From JACKCD01 sp041390905 (lineage in GTDB: Bacteria > Chloroflexota > Anaerolineae > Promineifilales > Promineifilaceae), in NCBI GenBank assembly GCA_041390905.1, contig JAWKPA010000013.1, positions 434,001 to 498,000 of the forward strand: 64,000 nt of DNA. Direction: 5' to 3'. Positions 45,377 through 54,036 of the stretch are shown piece after piece. The notes under the pieces are model-generated. The model did not search any database. It worked only from the letters and a program-made list of their open reading frames with translations, and was not told the DNA's origin. Each line of letters opens with the position of its first letter. Position 1 is the first letter of the stretch. A program made the translations under genes and the position numbers.

Positions 45377-48300
45377 ATGAAAACAACGAACCTTTCTCTT
45401 ACGAAATTTTTTCGCGTTATCTTTTTTCTTTTAGCAGCTGTGCTGCTGGCGGGTGTTGGCCTGCCGGCCGAGATGGGGACGATAACGGCCGTTGCTGCCC
45501 CTCTTGCCAACGTCGGTTACGAAGGGCTTGACTACAAACTCTCTGGTGTAACCGAACCAACCTCTGAAATGGCACAAAGCAAACTGTGGTTCAACGACGG
45601 CAGTTGGTGGGCAAGCTTGCTAGACAAAACCTCTGCCAGCTACCACATCTACCAGCTTGATTGGGCCACCCAGCAGTGGAACGACACAGGTGTCGAGCTT
45701 GACGACCGCCCCAAAACCAAAGCTGACGTTTTGTGGGATGGTACCTATTTATACGTCGCGTCCTCTTCAACTTCCGATCCAATTAACCTGTACCGTTACG
45801 CCTATAGCAATGGCACTTATACACTCAGCAGCGGCTATCCTGTGCAGCTTAGTTCAGATAAGGCGCGAGTTGTGGTTATTGACAAGGACAGCACAGACAC
45901 GCTCTGGATCACTTACACACAGGGTAACAAAGTTTATATGGCCCATAGTGATGGCGCAGATGACAGTTGGGTAACGCCTTATTTGCTGCCAGTGGCAGGG
46001 TCAACAGGGCTGTTGTCGGTAGACATCTCGGCGGTTGTGGCGTACAACGGCCACGTAGGGGTGATGTGGAGCAACCAGGGCGACATGCAAATGCACTTTG
46101 CCGTGCATCAGGATGGTGCGAGCGACACGGCCTGGACAGAAGTAATCGCCTATGCGCTGTCGGCTGATGACCATGTGAGCCTGCGTTCGCTCAATGCTGA
46201 CTCGGCAGGTAATGTTTTTGCAGCGGTGAAAGGTTCTTTTGTGAACCCCGATGAGCCGCAAATTATTGTGCTGGCTTGCACCACGGGCAACTGTTCACAG
46301 GCCAGCAACTGGAGATCGGCGGTGGCGTTTAGCCGTAATGCCCAACCCTATAAAACGCGCCCCACGGTGCTGCTGGACACGACCAACCGCGAAATCTATG
46401 TGTTTGTGACCGATACGGGTGGCGGGAATGCCCTCTACAAAAAGGCAAGCTACGACACGCTGGCCTTTCCTGCTGGCAGCGGCACCGTCTTTATTGATTA
46501 TAGCTCGGCGGTGAACAATGTAACCTCTACCAAGCAGACGGTGAATGTGAGTACGGGGATTGTGGTGATGGCAAGCAGCAGCAGCAAATATTACCACAAC
46601 TGCCTTGAGCTAAATGGCTCTGGCATTTGCCCCGACCCTAACAAATCGTCGCTGGTGGAATTTGCCAGTGCCACGGTGGATGCCAATGAGTCGGCGGGGA
46701 CGGCGACCGTGACGGTGAAGCGGGTGTTGGCAACGAATACGGTGGTGTCGGTGGATTATGCCACGAGTGACGGAACGGCCGTTTCTGGTCTTGACTACAC
46801 CAGCAAAAGCGGCACCCTCACCTTTAACGCCGGTGAAACCGAAAAAACCTTTACCGTGCCGATCAACAACGACGCTTTGGACGAAGCAGACGTGGAGACA
46901 GTGCAGCTAACCCTGAGCAACCCCACCAATGATGCTACGCTGGGCGGCAACGCCACCAGCACCCTCAACATTGCTGATGATGACGCCACGCCTACCGTGC
47001 AGTTGAGCAGTGCCGCTTACAGCGTGAACGAAGCCGACGGTGAGGCAACCATCACCGTGCAGTTGAGTGCCGCATCGGGGCGGGAAGTGACGGTGCAATA
47101 TGCCACGGCGGACGGAACGGCCGTTTCTCCCGCCGACTACACTCCCCTTCCGCTCACCACCCTCACCTTTGCTTCCGGCACCATCAGCCAAACCTTTACG
47201 GTTGAAGTGGTAAACGATGCCCTCTTTGAAGAGGATGAGTTTGTTGGGCTGGTGCTTTCCACCCCCACCAATGCCACGCTTGGCACACCCGCCAGCGGTG
47301 CGCTGACCATTGTGGATGACGAAGCCCCGCCGACGGTATCGTTTGACAGCGACACCATCAGCATTGCCGAAGATGGCGGCAGTGCCGAGGTTGAAGTGTG
47401 GTTGTCGTCGCTCTCCACGCTGCCCATTTCGGTGGATTATGTGGTTAGTGACGGAACGGCCGTTGCGGGCGAAGATTACACCACCGTGGCTGCCGGAACC
47501 CTGACCTTTGCCAGTGAGGAAGGCAGCAAGCTGATCACCGTGCCGATTACTGATGATGCGCTGGACGAGGACGACGAAACGATTACCCTCGTTTTGAGTA
47601 ATGTCGTGGGTGCTGAAGCCTCGCTGGGCAGCACGCCGGAAGCGACGCTGACGGTGCTGGACAACGATGAAATGCCCACAGTGCAAATCAGCAGCGAGGC
47701 GGTTGATGTGGATGAGGACGCGGGCGAGGCCGTGGTGACGGTAACGCTGGGTCAACCATCGGGTCGTGAAGTGTCGGTTGATTTTGCTACGGCAGAAGAA
47801 ACGGCCGTTGCTGGCGACGACTACGCAACCATTACCGGCACGCTCACCTTTGCCCCCGGCGAAACCAGCGGCGAAATCACGATTCCGGTGCTGGATGATG
47901 AGCTGGACGAGGCCGATGAGACGCTTGCCCTGACGATTAGCAACTTTGTCAACGCCCGCGTGGGCAGCAACAGCGACACCCAGGTGCGGATTGTGGATAA
48001 CGATGCCGAACCAACGGTTTCCTTTGACCAGGAAATTTACCCGGTACAGGAAAACCAGGGGCCGGCCGTGTTGACCATTTCCCTCAGCGCCCCCTCCGGC
48101 CAAACGGTGACGGTACGCTATAAATCCAACGGTGGCTCGGCTTCGGCCGGCGGCGATTATGCCTCGGTGGACAAAAAGCTGACCTTTGACCCCGGCGAAA
48201 CGAGCCAGACGGTGGAAGTGGGTGTGTTTGATGATGCGCTGGTGGAGGGGTTGGAAACGGCCGTTATTGCCCTCAGCAACCCCGAAAACGTCACCATTGG

Positions 48301-48712
48301 CGACATTGGCTCTGCCACCATCAACCTGCTCGACAACGAAGTGCCGATGCTTAACAGCGACAGCCTGGACTACAGCGTAGCCGAGAAAAACGGCAAGGTT
48401 CGCATTACGTTGACGCTCGATGAGCCGTTTACAATGAACGCCACCGTGGAATATGCCACCGTAGACGGCACCGCCGAAGCTGGCTCCGACTATGTTGCCA
48501 AGACAGGCAAAATTACCTTTGCCCCTGGGCAAACCAGCAAGACGATTGAAGTGGAGCTGTTGGAAGATGAGTTGACCGAAGGGGATGAAACCTTCACCCT
48601 GGTTTTCTCCAACCCCATCAATTTGCTGCTGGCCGCCGACGAACTGCCTATTACCGTCAAGGACGGCAATGGCGCGGTGATGATCTATCTGCCGATTATT
48701 AAACGGCCGTAA
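45377..48712 (+). CDS. Large secreted protein: unknown N-terminal domain plus six Calx-beta domains
   Basis: 1111 residues. GGAG lies six bases before the ATG at 45377; a longer in-frame start at 45362 is less likely. A signal peptide (~8-40) is followed by the third copy of the shared N-terminal domain (MAQSKLWFNDGSWWASLL, DWATQQWNDTGVELDDR, SAVVAYNGHVGVMWS, DDHVSLRSLNADS). It resembles the 34150 gene product closely, including word order. Six Calx-beta domains follow, and it ends MIYLPIIKRP. The very high similarity to the 34150 product over the N-terminal domain indicates recent duplication within the cluster. Surface location is inferred from the signal peptide and repeats. Confidence 0.85.
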   Translation: MKTTNLSLTKFFRVIFFLLAAVLLAGVGLPAEMGTITAVAAPLANVGYEGLDYKLSGVTEPTSEMAQSKLWFNDGSWWASLLDKTSASYHIYQLDWATQQWNDTGVELDDRPKTKADVLWDGTYLYVASSSTSDPINLYRYAYSNGTYTLSSGYPVQLSSDKARVVVIDKDSTDTLWITYTQGNKVYMAHSDGADDSWVTPYLLPVAGSTGLLSVDISAVVAYNGHVGVMWSNQGDMQMHFAVHQDGASDTAWTEVIAYALSADDHVSLRSLNADSAGNVFAAVKGSFVNPDEPQIIVLACTTGNCSQASNWRSAVAFSRNAQPYKTRPTVLLDTTNREIYVFVTDTGGGNALYKKASYDTLAFPAGSGTVFIDYSSAVNNVTSTKQTVNVSTGIVVMASSSSKYYHNCLELNGSGICPDPNKSSLVEFASATVDANESAGTATVTVKRVLATNTVVSVDYATSDGTAVSGLDYTSKSGTLTFNAGETEKTFTVPINNDALDEADVETVQLTLSNPTNDATLGGNATSTLNIADDDATPTVQLSSAAYSVNEADGEATITVQLSAASGREVTVQYATADGTAVSPADYTPLPLTTLTFASGTISQTFTVEVVNDALFEEDEFVGLVLSTPTNATLGTPASGALTIVDDEAPPTVSFDSDTISIAEDGGSAEVEVWLSSLSTLPISVDYVVSDGTAVAGEDYTTVAAGTLTFASEEGSKLITVPITDDALDEDDETITLVLSNVVGAEASLGSTPEATLTVLDNDEMPTVQISSEAVDVDEDAGEAVVTVTLGQPSGREVSVDFATAEETAVAGDDYATITGTLTFAPGETSGEITIPVLDDELDEADETLALTISNFVNARVGSNSDTQVRIVDNDAEPTVSFDQEIYPVQENQGPAVLTISLSAPSGQTVTVRYKSNGGSASAGGDYASVDKKLTFDPGETSQTVEVGVFDDALVEGLETAVIALSNPENVTIGDIGSATINLLDNEVPMLNSDSLDYSVAEKNGKVRITLTLDEPFTMNATVEYATVDGTAEAGSDYVAKTGKITFAPGQTSKTIEVELLEDELTEGDETFTLVFSNPINLLLAADELPITVKDGNGAVMIYLPIIKRP

Positions 48713-48718
48713 AAATAT

Positions 48719-48780
48719 CTCACGCCAAGGCGCAAAGTCGCAAAGAGATTTCTTGGCGGCTTTGCGCCTTTGTGTGAAAC
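48719..48780. repeat. Inverted repeat between the last Calx-beta gene and queA
   Basis: TCACGCCAAGGCGCAAAG near 48720-48737 is mirrored by CTTTGCGCCTTTGTGTGA near 48759-48776. It sits between convergent genes and abuts the queA stop. It may act as a bidirectional terminator; it may also be a dispersed repeat, though no second copy is in this window. Confidence 0.6.
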
Positions 48781-49884
48781 TCAATAAATCAGCATCGCAT
48801 CCCCAAATGAGTAGAAGCGGTATTGCGCCCGAACGGCCGTTTCATACACCCCCAACATCCTCTCCCGCCCCATAAACGCCCCCACCAGCATCAGCAAGCT
48901 CGACTGCGGCAGATGAAAATTGGTGATCATGGCATCCACCGCCCGGAATTTGTATCCCGGATAGATAAACAAATCAGTTGGCCCGGCAAACGCCGCCACC
49001 GGCTTCCAGGGGCAAAAGTTGCTCGTTTCACCGCTGGCATCGCTTTGGCTAATGGCACGCAGGCTGCCGCTGATGCCGGCCGAGCGCAAAGCGGCCGTTT
49101 CCAGGGTGCGAACGGCCGTTGTGCCAATGGCAATCAGCCGCCCCCCCGCCAATTTCGCCTCGTTAATCCGTTTAGCCGTTTCCGGCGATACCGTCGCCCA
49201 TTCGCTGTGAATGGGGTGGTCGGCCACGTTGTCCACCTCCACGGGCTTGAACGTGTCCAGCCCCACGTGAAGCGTCACCGTTTCAAACGCCACCCCCTGC
49301 TCGCGCAGCCCCAGCAGCAGGTCGCCGGTGAAGTGCAGCCCGGCGGTGGGGGCGGCGGCGGAGCCAACGGGGCGGCTGTAGATGGTTTGGTACCGTTCGC
49401 TGTCGGCCAGCGGCTCCTGAATGTAGGGCGGCAGCGGCACGTGGCCGAGCGTTTCGAGGTCGTCGTCAAGCGGCTGGTTGAATTCAATTTCGCGCAGGGG
49501 GCCGGGAAAAACGGCCGTTATTGTTGCCACCCACTCGCTTTCCACCCCAGCCGCGTCGTAAACGGTAATTGTCGTTCCCTCACGCATCTTTTTGCCGCCG
49601 ATGAGGGCGTGCCAACGGCCGTTTGTCTGCTTCTCCAGCAGCAAAATCTCTGCCTTGCCCCCCGTGGCTTTTTGCCCAAACAGCCGCGCCGCCATCACCC
49701 GGCTGTTATTGCCCACCAAAATGTCCCCCGGCCGCAAATAGTCGCCAATATCGGCAAAGGTGCGGTGGGCAACGCCATCGCTTTGTCTATCCACCACCAG
49801 CAGCCGTGATGCGTCACGCGGTGTGGCAGGCGTTTGGGCAATCAGCTCTGGTGGCAAGGTGTAGTTGAACAGTTCTGTTTTCAT
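48781..49884 (-). CDS. queA: S-adenosylmethionine:tRNA ribosyltransferase-isomerase
   Basis: A 367-residue enzyme that transfers the ribosyl part of AdoMet to preQ1 in tRNA, making epoxyqueuosine. The whole family signature is present: FNYTLPPELIAQTP at the start, GDILVGNNSRVMAARLFG, AAPTAGLHFT, VTLHVGLDTFKPV, IHSEWATVSPE and DAMITNFHLPQSSLLMLV near the end. Compared with E. coli QueA there is an extra segment of roughly 20 residues after TAVRTLETAA (SGSLRAISQSDASGETSNF). The ATG at 49882-49884 begins MKTELFNYTL; a longer frame adds an unlikely tail. Other queuosine genes are not in the window. Confidence 0.95.
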   Translation of the reverse strand: MKTELFNYTLPPELIAQTPATPRDASRLLVVDRQSDGVAHRTFADIGDYLRPGDILVGNNSRVMAARLFGQKATGGKAEILLLEKQTNGRWHALIGGKKMREGTTITVYDAAGVESEWVATITAVFPGPLREIEFNQPLDDDLETLGHVPLPPYIQEPLADSERYQTIYSRPVGSAAAPTAGLHFTGDLLLGLREQGVAFETVTLHVGLDTFKPVEVDNVADHPIHSEWATVSPETAKRINEAKLAGGRLIAIGTTAVRTLETAALRSAGISGSLRAISQSDASGETSNFCPWKPVAAFAGPTDLFIYPGYKFRAVDAMITNFHLPQSSLLMLVGAFMGRERMLGVYETAVRAQYRFYSFGDAMLIY

Positions 49885-49912
49885 GCCGCTAGTTTTAACA
49901 CAGATGGCTGGC

Positions 49913-49955
49913 AAAAAAAAAGACCTCTGAGGTTTCTGAAACCTTAGAGGTCTTG
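49913..49955 (-). terminator. Rho-independent terminator of the secreted protein gene at 50012
   Basis: AAGACCTCTGAGGTTTC and GAAACCTTAGAGGTCTT form a 17-bp stem with one G-U pair. On the minus strand it is followed by nine T. Confidence 0.85.
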
Positions 49956-49961
49956 CTATTT

Positions 49962-49995
49962 AGAAGTTCAACTTCTCAAAAGAAGTTGAACTTCT
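49962..49995. repeat. GAAGTTCAACTTC palindromic element, copy 2 (short)
   Basis: AGAAGTTCAACTTCT at 49962-49976 and AGAAGTTGAACTTCT at 49981-49995 around CAAA. Only the inner part of the 91-bp element is present. Confidence 0.8.
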
Positions 49996-50011
49996 TGGGT
50001 CATTCTAGCTG

Positions 50012-51223
50012 TTAATTCTGAACGTTGATGAAGACCAGAACGGCGCTTGCCAGTTCACCACGGCCATCTTCGGCCATTGTCTGGAAGTAGAGCGTATTAC
50101 GGCCGTTGGGCAATTTGGTGGTATCAACCGTGTAGGTGTGGGAGCCACAGCCTGTGTGTTCATCGGGTGCCGGTGGTGTGGTGCCGCTGGCGTGCCACTG
50201 ATGGAACATCGGGTTAATAAACATCTGACCTTCGGTACAGTTGCTGCCGTCATGCTTTACGTTGAGCTTGAAATTACCAGAAACGGTAGGCATGGATTCG
50301 CCAGGTTTAACGTATTCCATGTAGTCGTAGAGGTAAACCCGGACGTAGCCAAAACCGTCGTACCAGTGGCGGCCAATGATCCAGGGGCCACCGCGATAGT
50401 TACCGCCGCTGCTGCCGCGCACCTGGAAGTTGATTACCGAGTATTGCCGGGTACCCAGGTCGCCGTTGCGGATGTCGGTTGCTAGACGAAGTTCGTCCAT
50501 GCCGCTGCGAGCTTTCAGGTTGTATTCGCCCCAATAAGTACACTCCTTGAATTCGCCAATGCTGTTTTGGCAATGTTTGCCAATGTCGTTTACCTGGACG
50601 GTGTTGCCTTCCCACTGGGCGCGGTGCCAGTTGACCTCGCCGGGGGTGTTGAACGCCAAAGCGCGGGCAGAGATGTTGAAGTTGTCTACGATGGGGCCAT
50701 CCTGGCCGCCCTTGCCGCGAGCCGCAGGCACACAGGCAGCACTGTGGCTGTGGCGGGGAGCCGATTCGCCATTTTCTTGCCACCAGGCGTGGCTTTCGGC
50801 GCAAACACCACCGTTCTTACCGTTGGGGAACTCACCATAATCGGCTGTTACGCCTGGCGGATCAGGTTCGCTGGTCGGGTCTGGTTCCGGGGTGTTGGTT
50901 GGGTCGGGTTCGCTGGTCGGGTCAGGCTCTGGTGTGTTGGTTGGGTCGGGTTCGCCACCGTCGTTGGCAACGCAGACCATGCTTAGCCCAGTGCTGGATT
51001 CAGGCACGATTTCTAGGTTTTTGCCGTCACAGCTAACGGTGAGAACATCGCCCCCAGCCAGGTTTTGGTTAAAGTTTTGGGCAAAGGTGTGGGCCACGGC
51101 AAAAAAGGCGGCTGCCAGGATGGCAACCAGGGCGACGATTTGTAACGGCCGTTTACTCTGCGTGGGTGATGCGCCAGAAACAGCCCGGCGCGTTTTTACA
51201 GGTTCACTTGAGTCTTGATACAT
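50012..51223 (-). CDS. Secreted protein of unknown function with a PDPT-repeat linker
   Basis: A 403-residue protein I do not recognise. One hydrophobic segment (LQIVALVAILAAAFFAVAHT, ~27-46) after a long basic N-terminus acts as a signal anchor or signal peptide. A short beta module with two Cys (~57-83) is followed by a tandem linker of PDPTNTPE and PDPTSEPDP repeats (~90-122). The C-terminal ~270 residues are rich in Trp, His and Cys (CAESHAWWQENGE, HSHSAACVP, GKHCQN, ECTYWGEYN, GGPWIIGRHWYDGFGYVRV), suggesting a disulfide-bonded beta domain that may bind carbohydrate. AAAGGAG precedes the ATG at 51221-51223. Its upstream region has four short direct repeats, and a strong terminator follows. 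Confidence 0.75.
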   Translation of the reverse strand: MYQDSSEPVKTRRAVSGASPTQSKRPLQIVALVAILAAAFFAVAHTFAQNFNQNLAGGDVLTVSCDGKNLEIVPESSTGLSMVCVANDGGEPDPTNTPEPDPTSEPDPTNTPEPDPTSEPDPPGVTADYGEFPNGKNGGVCAESHAWWQENGESAPRHSHSAACVPAARGKGGQDGPIVDNFNISARALAFNTPGEVNWHRAQWEGNTVQVNDIGKHCQNSIGEFKECTYWGEYNLKARSGMDELRLATDIRNGDLGTRQYSVINFQVRGSSGGNYRGGPWIIGRHWYDGFGYVRVYLYDYMEYVKPGESMPTVSGNFKLNVKHDGSNCTEGQMFINPMFHQWHASGTTPPAPDEHTGCGSHTYTVDTTKLPNGRNTLYFQTMAEDGRGELASAVLVFINVQN

Positions 51224-51244
51224 ACTGATTTACTCCTTTTTACA

Positions 51245-51342
51245 CCAATACATTTCGACAACTTCTTTTACAGGCTTCCAATACAACAGTTTGATTACCG
51301 ATACATTTCAAAAATATAATAATTGCTTCACTACCAATACAA
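51245..51342. promoter_or_regulatory. Short direct repeats upstream of the secreted protein gene
   Basis: CCAATACATTTC (51245), CCAATACAAC (51278), CCGATACATTTC (51298) and CCAATACAAC (51333) alternate, which looks like a duplicated ~54-bp unit. On the minus strand TTGTAT and TTATAT with 17 bases between them lie in this region and may be a promoter. The repeats may be binding sites. Confidence 0.4.
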
Positions 51343-51582
51343 CGTTCAGGTTTGCTGGATGCAGCAAGGTTCATCCACGCAACGTGCGATCTACAGTAAA
51401 ACATCACCTCCTTGTTTTGACGCGGGTTACAGGGTTGGTTTGGAAAAGGGTTTTGTCGCGTGTCCACTGTGTGTTTGGGACTGGACGTTTGTGTGCGTCG
51501 TTACGGTGGGAACTATACTGGCTGGCGCGAGGAGAGTAAATAGGATGATAGATATGGGCTGGGAATACTACAAACTCAGGTC
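51343..51582. other. Intergenic stretch with no gene seen
   Basis: Reading frames here are short and overlap in both directions, without a ribosome-binding site or recognisable protein motif. It carries no AACGGCCGTT copy. Confidence 0.45.
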
Positions 51583-52231
51583 CTAGAGGGTGTGGGCAAG
51601 GTGGGCGTGGAATTGTTTAACGGCCGTTTCAAACCGCCATTTGCGCCACAAAGGCCGCCAATTCCACCAATGCAGTCCTGCCAATTCATCCAAATCCCAC
51701 CCGCCAAACTGGTTGAGGTGGCCGGCCGGAATGGGGAAGGCATACTGTAGTACTGGCCTGGTGATGCCGTTTTGCCGCTGTAGCACAATTGCTGCTTGCC
51801 CCACGTTGTCGGAGATTAGCCCCCAATCGGCAAAGCTGGTGCCAGGATGGGGCATGCCGACAGTGGTCAGCGAGCGCACACGCGAGGACAGGTTGTTGCG
51901 GTGGGGGCAGAGGAGAAAACGGCCGTTTAATTCCCCCATGCTGTGGCCGATGATATGCACCTTGTCCGCCTTTGAGTCGGCCAAAATGCGTTCCACCGCT
52001 AGGCTCAAATCACGCGCCCGCTGCGGCAGCCCCCCCGGCAAAGGCGACGTTGGTGTGGTAAATGGCATAACCGCGCTGCTGCAAATAGCTGCAAATGTTG
52101 CGAAAATAATGCAGTTCATCGGTGGAAAAGGTAAACCCCGGCCAAATACCGCCAATCGTTTGCCCCAGCATTTCGCGCAAAATGTCAAAGCGGGCAATGC
52201 CGTGGGCCAGAATAATCGGGTAGCGGTTCAT
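51583..52231 (-). pseudogene. Lipase-like alpha/beta hydrolase, frameshifted at a C7 tract
   Basis: The start MNRYPIILAHGIARFDIL (from 52231) has the lipase HG oxyanion motif and runs to IYHTNVAFAGG. There the frame breaks. The continuation in another frame, RARDLSLAVERIL, KVHIIGHSMGE and TTVGMPHPGTSFADWG, holds the nucleophile motif GHSMG and ends at 51583. The break coincides with seven C on the plus strand (52030-52036). Joined, the product would be about 215 residues, similar to bacterial triacylglycerol lipases but short. Possible explanations are a true pseudogene, a phase-variable tract, or a homopolymer sequencing error. No signal peptide is seen. Confidence 0.7.
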
Positions 52232-52280
52232 CGTTCGTACTTTATCCGTGAAATTCTTGCATAAAAAACAAGAACTATCA

Positions 52281-52340
52281 TAGTGGCTGGTTGCCAGGGG
52301 TTAGGCAGAAAAGAGATGCTTCACTAGCAACCAGCCACTA
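52281..52340. repeat. Inverted repeat TAGTGGCTGGTTGC
   Basis: TAGTGGCTGGTTGC at 52281-52294 and its exact complement GCAACCAGCCACTA at 52327-52340. The metallophosphoesterase stop codon (52338-52340) lies in the right arm. A related repeat is at 61805-61848. Confidence 0.75.
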
Positions 52341-53855
52341 ACCACCAGCCCCGTGCGGTTTATCCGCGTCAGGTTGTACCCAACGGCGCGAAAAGCCAGA
52401 CCAATGGTCAAGCGAGACCAGCTTTTGCCCGGTGGTCATTTCGCCCACATCTTCGTCGGGGCCATACACAACGGCATAGGTCAGCGTTTTGATGCGACCA
52501 AAGGTTTGCAGGTCGGGGGTGGTGGGGATGCGGTGCCGCCAGGTGCCGGTGTCTACGTAATATTGTTCGCCGTCCGCCGCCCGCCCAATTAGCTCGACGG
52601 TGGGGCGATGGGTGTGGCCGGCAATGAGGAAAATATGCTCACCGCTGCGGATCGCTTCCTCGCGGCTGGCATAAATCGCCTTGCTGGCCTCCTGCTTGTA
52701 CGATTTTAGCCCCAGGTTGGAGAGCCACTGCACCAGCCAGTAGGGAATGTAATTCCAGATGGGCAGCCAGAGTGCCAGACGTACCACCAGCAGGACGGGG
52801 TCAAAGCCGCGCCCGCCGCCAAGCTGCTTTAGCCAGCCATACGCTTTGTTTTGCGCGTACAGGTCATCGCGCAGTTGCTTGATGACGGGGCGTACCCGTT
52901 CACGCCACAGTTGGTTGGGGTCATAGATGTGGCCGGTAAGCTGTTCGTCTTGAGGGATGTGGAGCAGATAGTTGAGAATGGCACGTAACGGCCGTAAATC
53001 ATCAAACTCCAACGCCCGCTGATAGAGTTGTGTTAGCAACTTGTCTTGCAAAATCGCCTCGTCACCATAATGCGTCCGAAACGCCTCGGAAATACGCGAA
53101 ACGATGTCAACGGTGACAAAATCGCCAAATGGTGGGTTGTCATAATATTCCTGCGGCAATTGGTGCGGAATGGACGCGGTTTTACGCAGGTCAGCGGCGA
53201 AGTTGTAATGGTCATATTCGTGACCGTGACGAATAAATACCTTTTCGGCCGGGAAATCGAGCGTTACCGGAAACGGTTCGCCGTCGCCCTCCACCCCCAA
53301 CAACTGCCGCACCTTTTGCCGAATAGCGGGTGTAGCGTTTGCCAGCCGGTCGTGGTTGCCGGGAATGTAATAGATTTGCACCGGGATTTCTTTTTCCAGA
53401 GCGCGGCCACTTTGGTCAACATAGGCACGCGAGAAGGATTCCTGACGCAGCTCCATGTTGATGTAGGTGCCTTTGTGCGCCAGGTCGCGGATGCTTTGCA
53501 AAATGGTGTAGACACCCTGGGTGGGGTTGTCAATGGCGGTCAAAATTTCCAGCACCTTGGACTCCTCCGGTGAACCGGGCTGAATGTCGCGGTTGCTTAG
53601 GTAGGGGCGAGCGTTGCTGGGGTTGTCGCGGAACCAGATGGCGGTGCGGTTGAGGTCAAAAATGTCGCCAGCCAGCACAAAATCAATGCGCTGGGCATTG
53701 TCGCGTTTGGCTTGTTCGTGCAGTTGGGTGAAGATTTTGCGGAAGGCAGAGGGGGGGATGTTGCGCTGGATGTAGATGGGGGGCTTGCCGCCGCTGCCGG
53801 GGATGTTGCGCGAACTTTCTTCTTCAAAATGGAGGTCGGAGATAATGACAAGCAT
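52338..53855 (-). CDS. Calcineurin-like metallophosphoesterase
   Basis: A 505-residue cytoplasmic or membrane-associated phosphoesterase. The metal site is complete: SDLHFEE at residues 5-11, LAGDIFDLN (~60), YIPGNHDRL (~165), IRHGHEYDHYNF (~205) and AGHTHRPT (~410). A hydrophobic stretch (PVLLVVRLALWLPIWNYIPYWL) in the C-terminal half could sit in the membrane. The substrate is unknown; phosphodiesters or phospho-sugars of envelope lipids are possible. The ATG at 53853-53855 has AAGGA eight bases upstream. A longer frame would begin inside a palindromic repeat. The stop codon is within an inverted repeat. Confidence 0.85.
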   Translation of the reverse strand: MLVIISDLHFEEESSRNIPGSGGKPPIYIQRNIPPSAFRKIFTQLHEQAKRDNAQRIDFVLAGDIFDLNRTAIWFRDNPSNARPYLSNRDIQPGSPEESKVLEILTAIDNPTQGVYTILQSIRDLAHKGTYINMELRQESFSRAYVDQSGRALEKEIPVQIYYIPGNHDRLANATPAIRQKVRQLLGVEGDGEPFPVTLDFPAEKVFIRHGHEYDHYNFAADLRKTASIPHQLPQEYYDNPPFGDFVTVDIVSRISEAFRTHYGDEAILQDKLLTQLYQRALEFDDLRPLRAILNYLLHIPQDEQLTGHIYDPNQLWRERVRPVIKQLRDDLYAQNKAYGWLKQLGGGRGFDPVLLVVRLALWLPIWNYIPYWLVQWLSNLGLKSYKQEASKAIYASREEAIRSGEHIFLIAGHTHRPTVELIGRAADGEQYYVDTGTWRHRIPTTPDLQTFGRIKTLTYAVVYGPDEDVGEMTTGQKLVSLDHWSGFSRRWVQPDADKPHGAGG

Positions 53856-53879
53856 GGTATTGTCCTTTATTGATAAGGC

Positions 53880-53970
53880 ATGGAAATTAAATAGCTTGCC
53901 CATTTAGAAGTTCAACTTCTTCTGAGAAGTTGAACTTCTTGTGTAACTTATTTAATCTCTGTTCCTAAGA
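53880..53970. repeat. 91-bp palindromic element, copy 3
   Basis: Near-identical to 10959-11049 across its whole length, including the outer ATGGAAATTAAATA and TAACTTATTTAATC. It lies upstream of the metallophosphoesterase gene. Confidence 0.85.
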
Positions 53971-54036
53971 CGAATAACGGCCGTTTTTTCTATCCTCTAT
54001 TTTGGCAAACGGCCGTTAAGCCAACGCTAACCACCC

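Noticed and set aside
46907..48784. 625-codon minus-strand frame antisense to the last Calx-beta gene
   Set aside because: It mirrors the Calx-beta repeats and has no independent motif or start signal.
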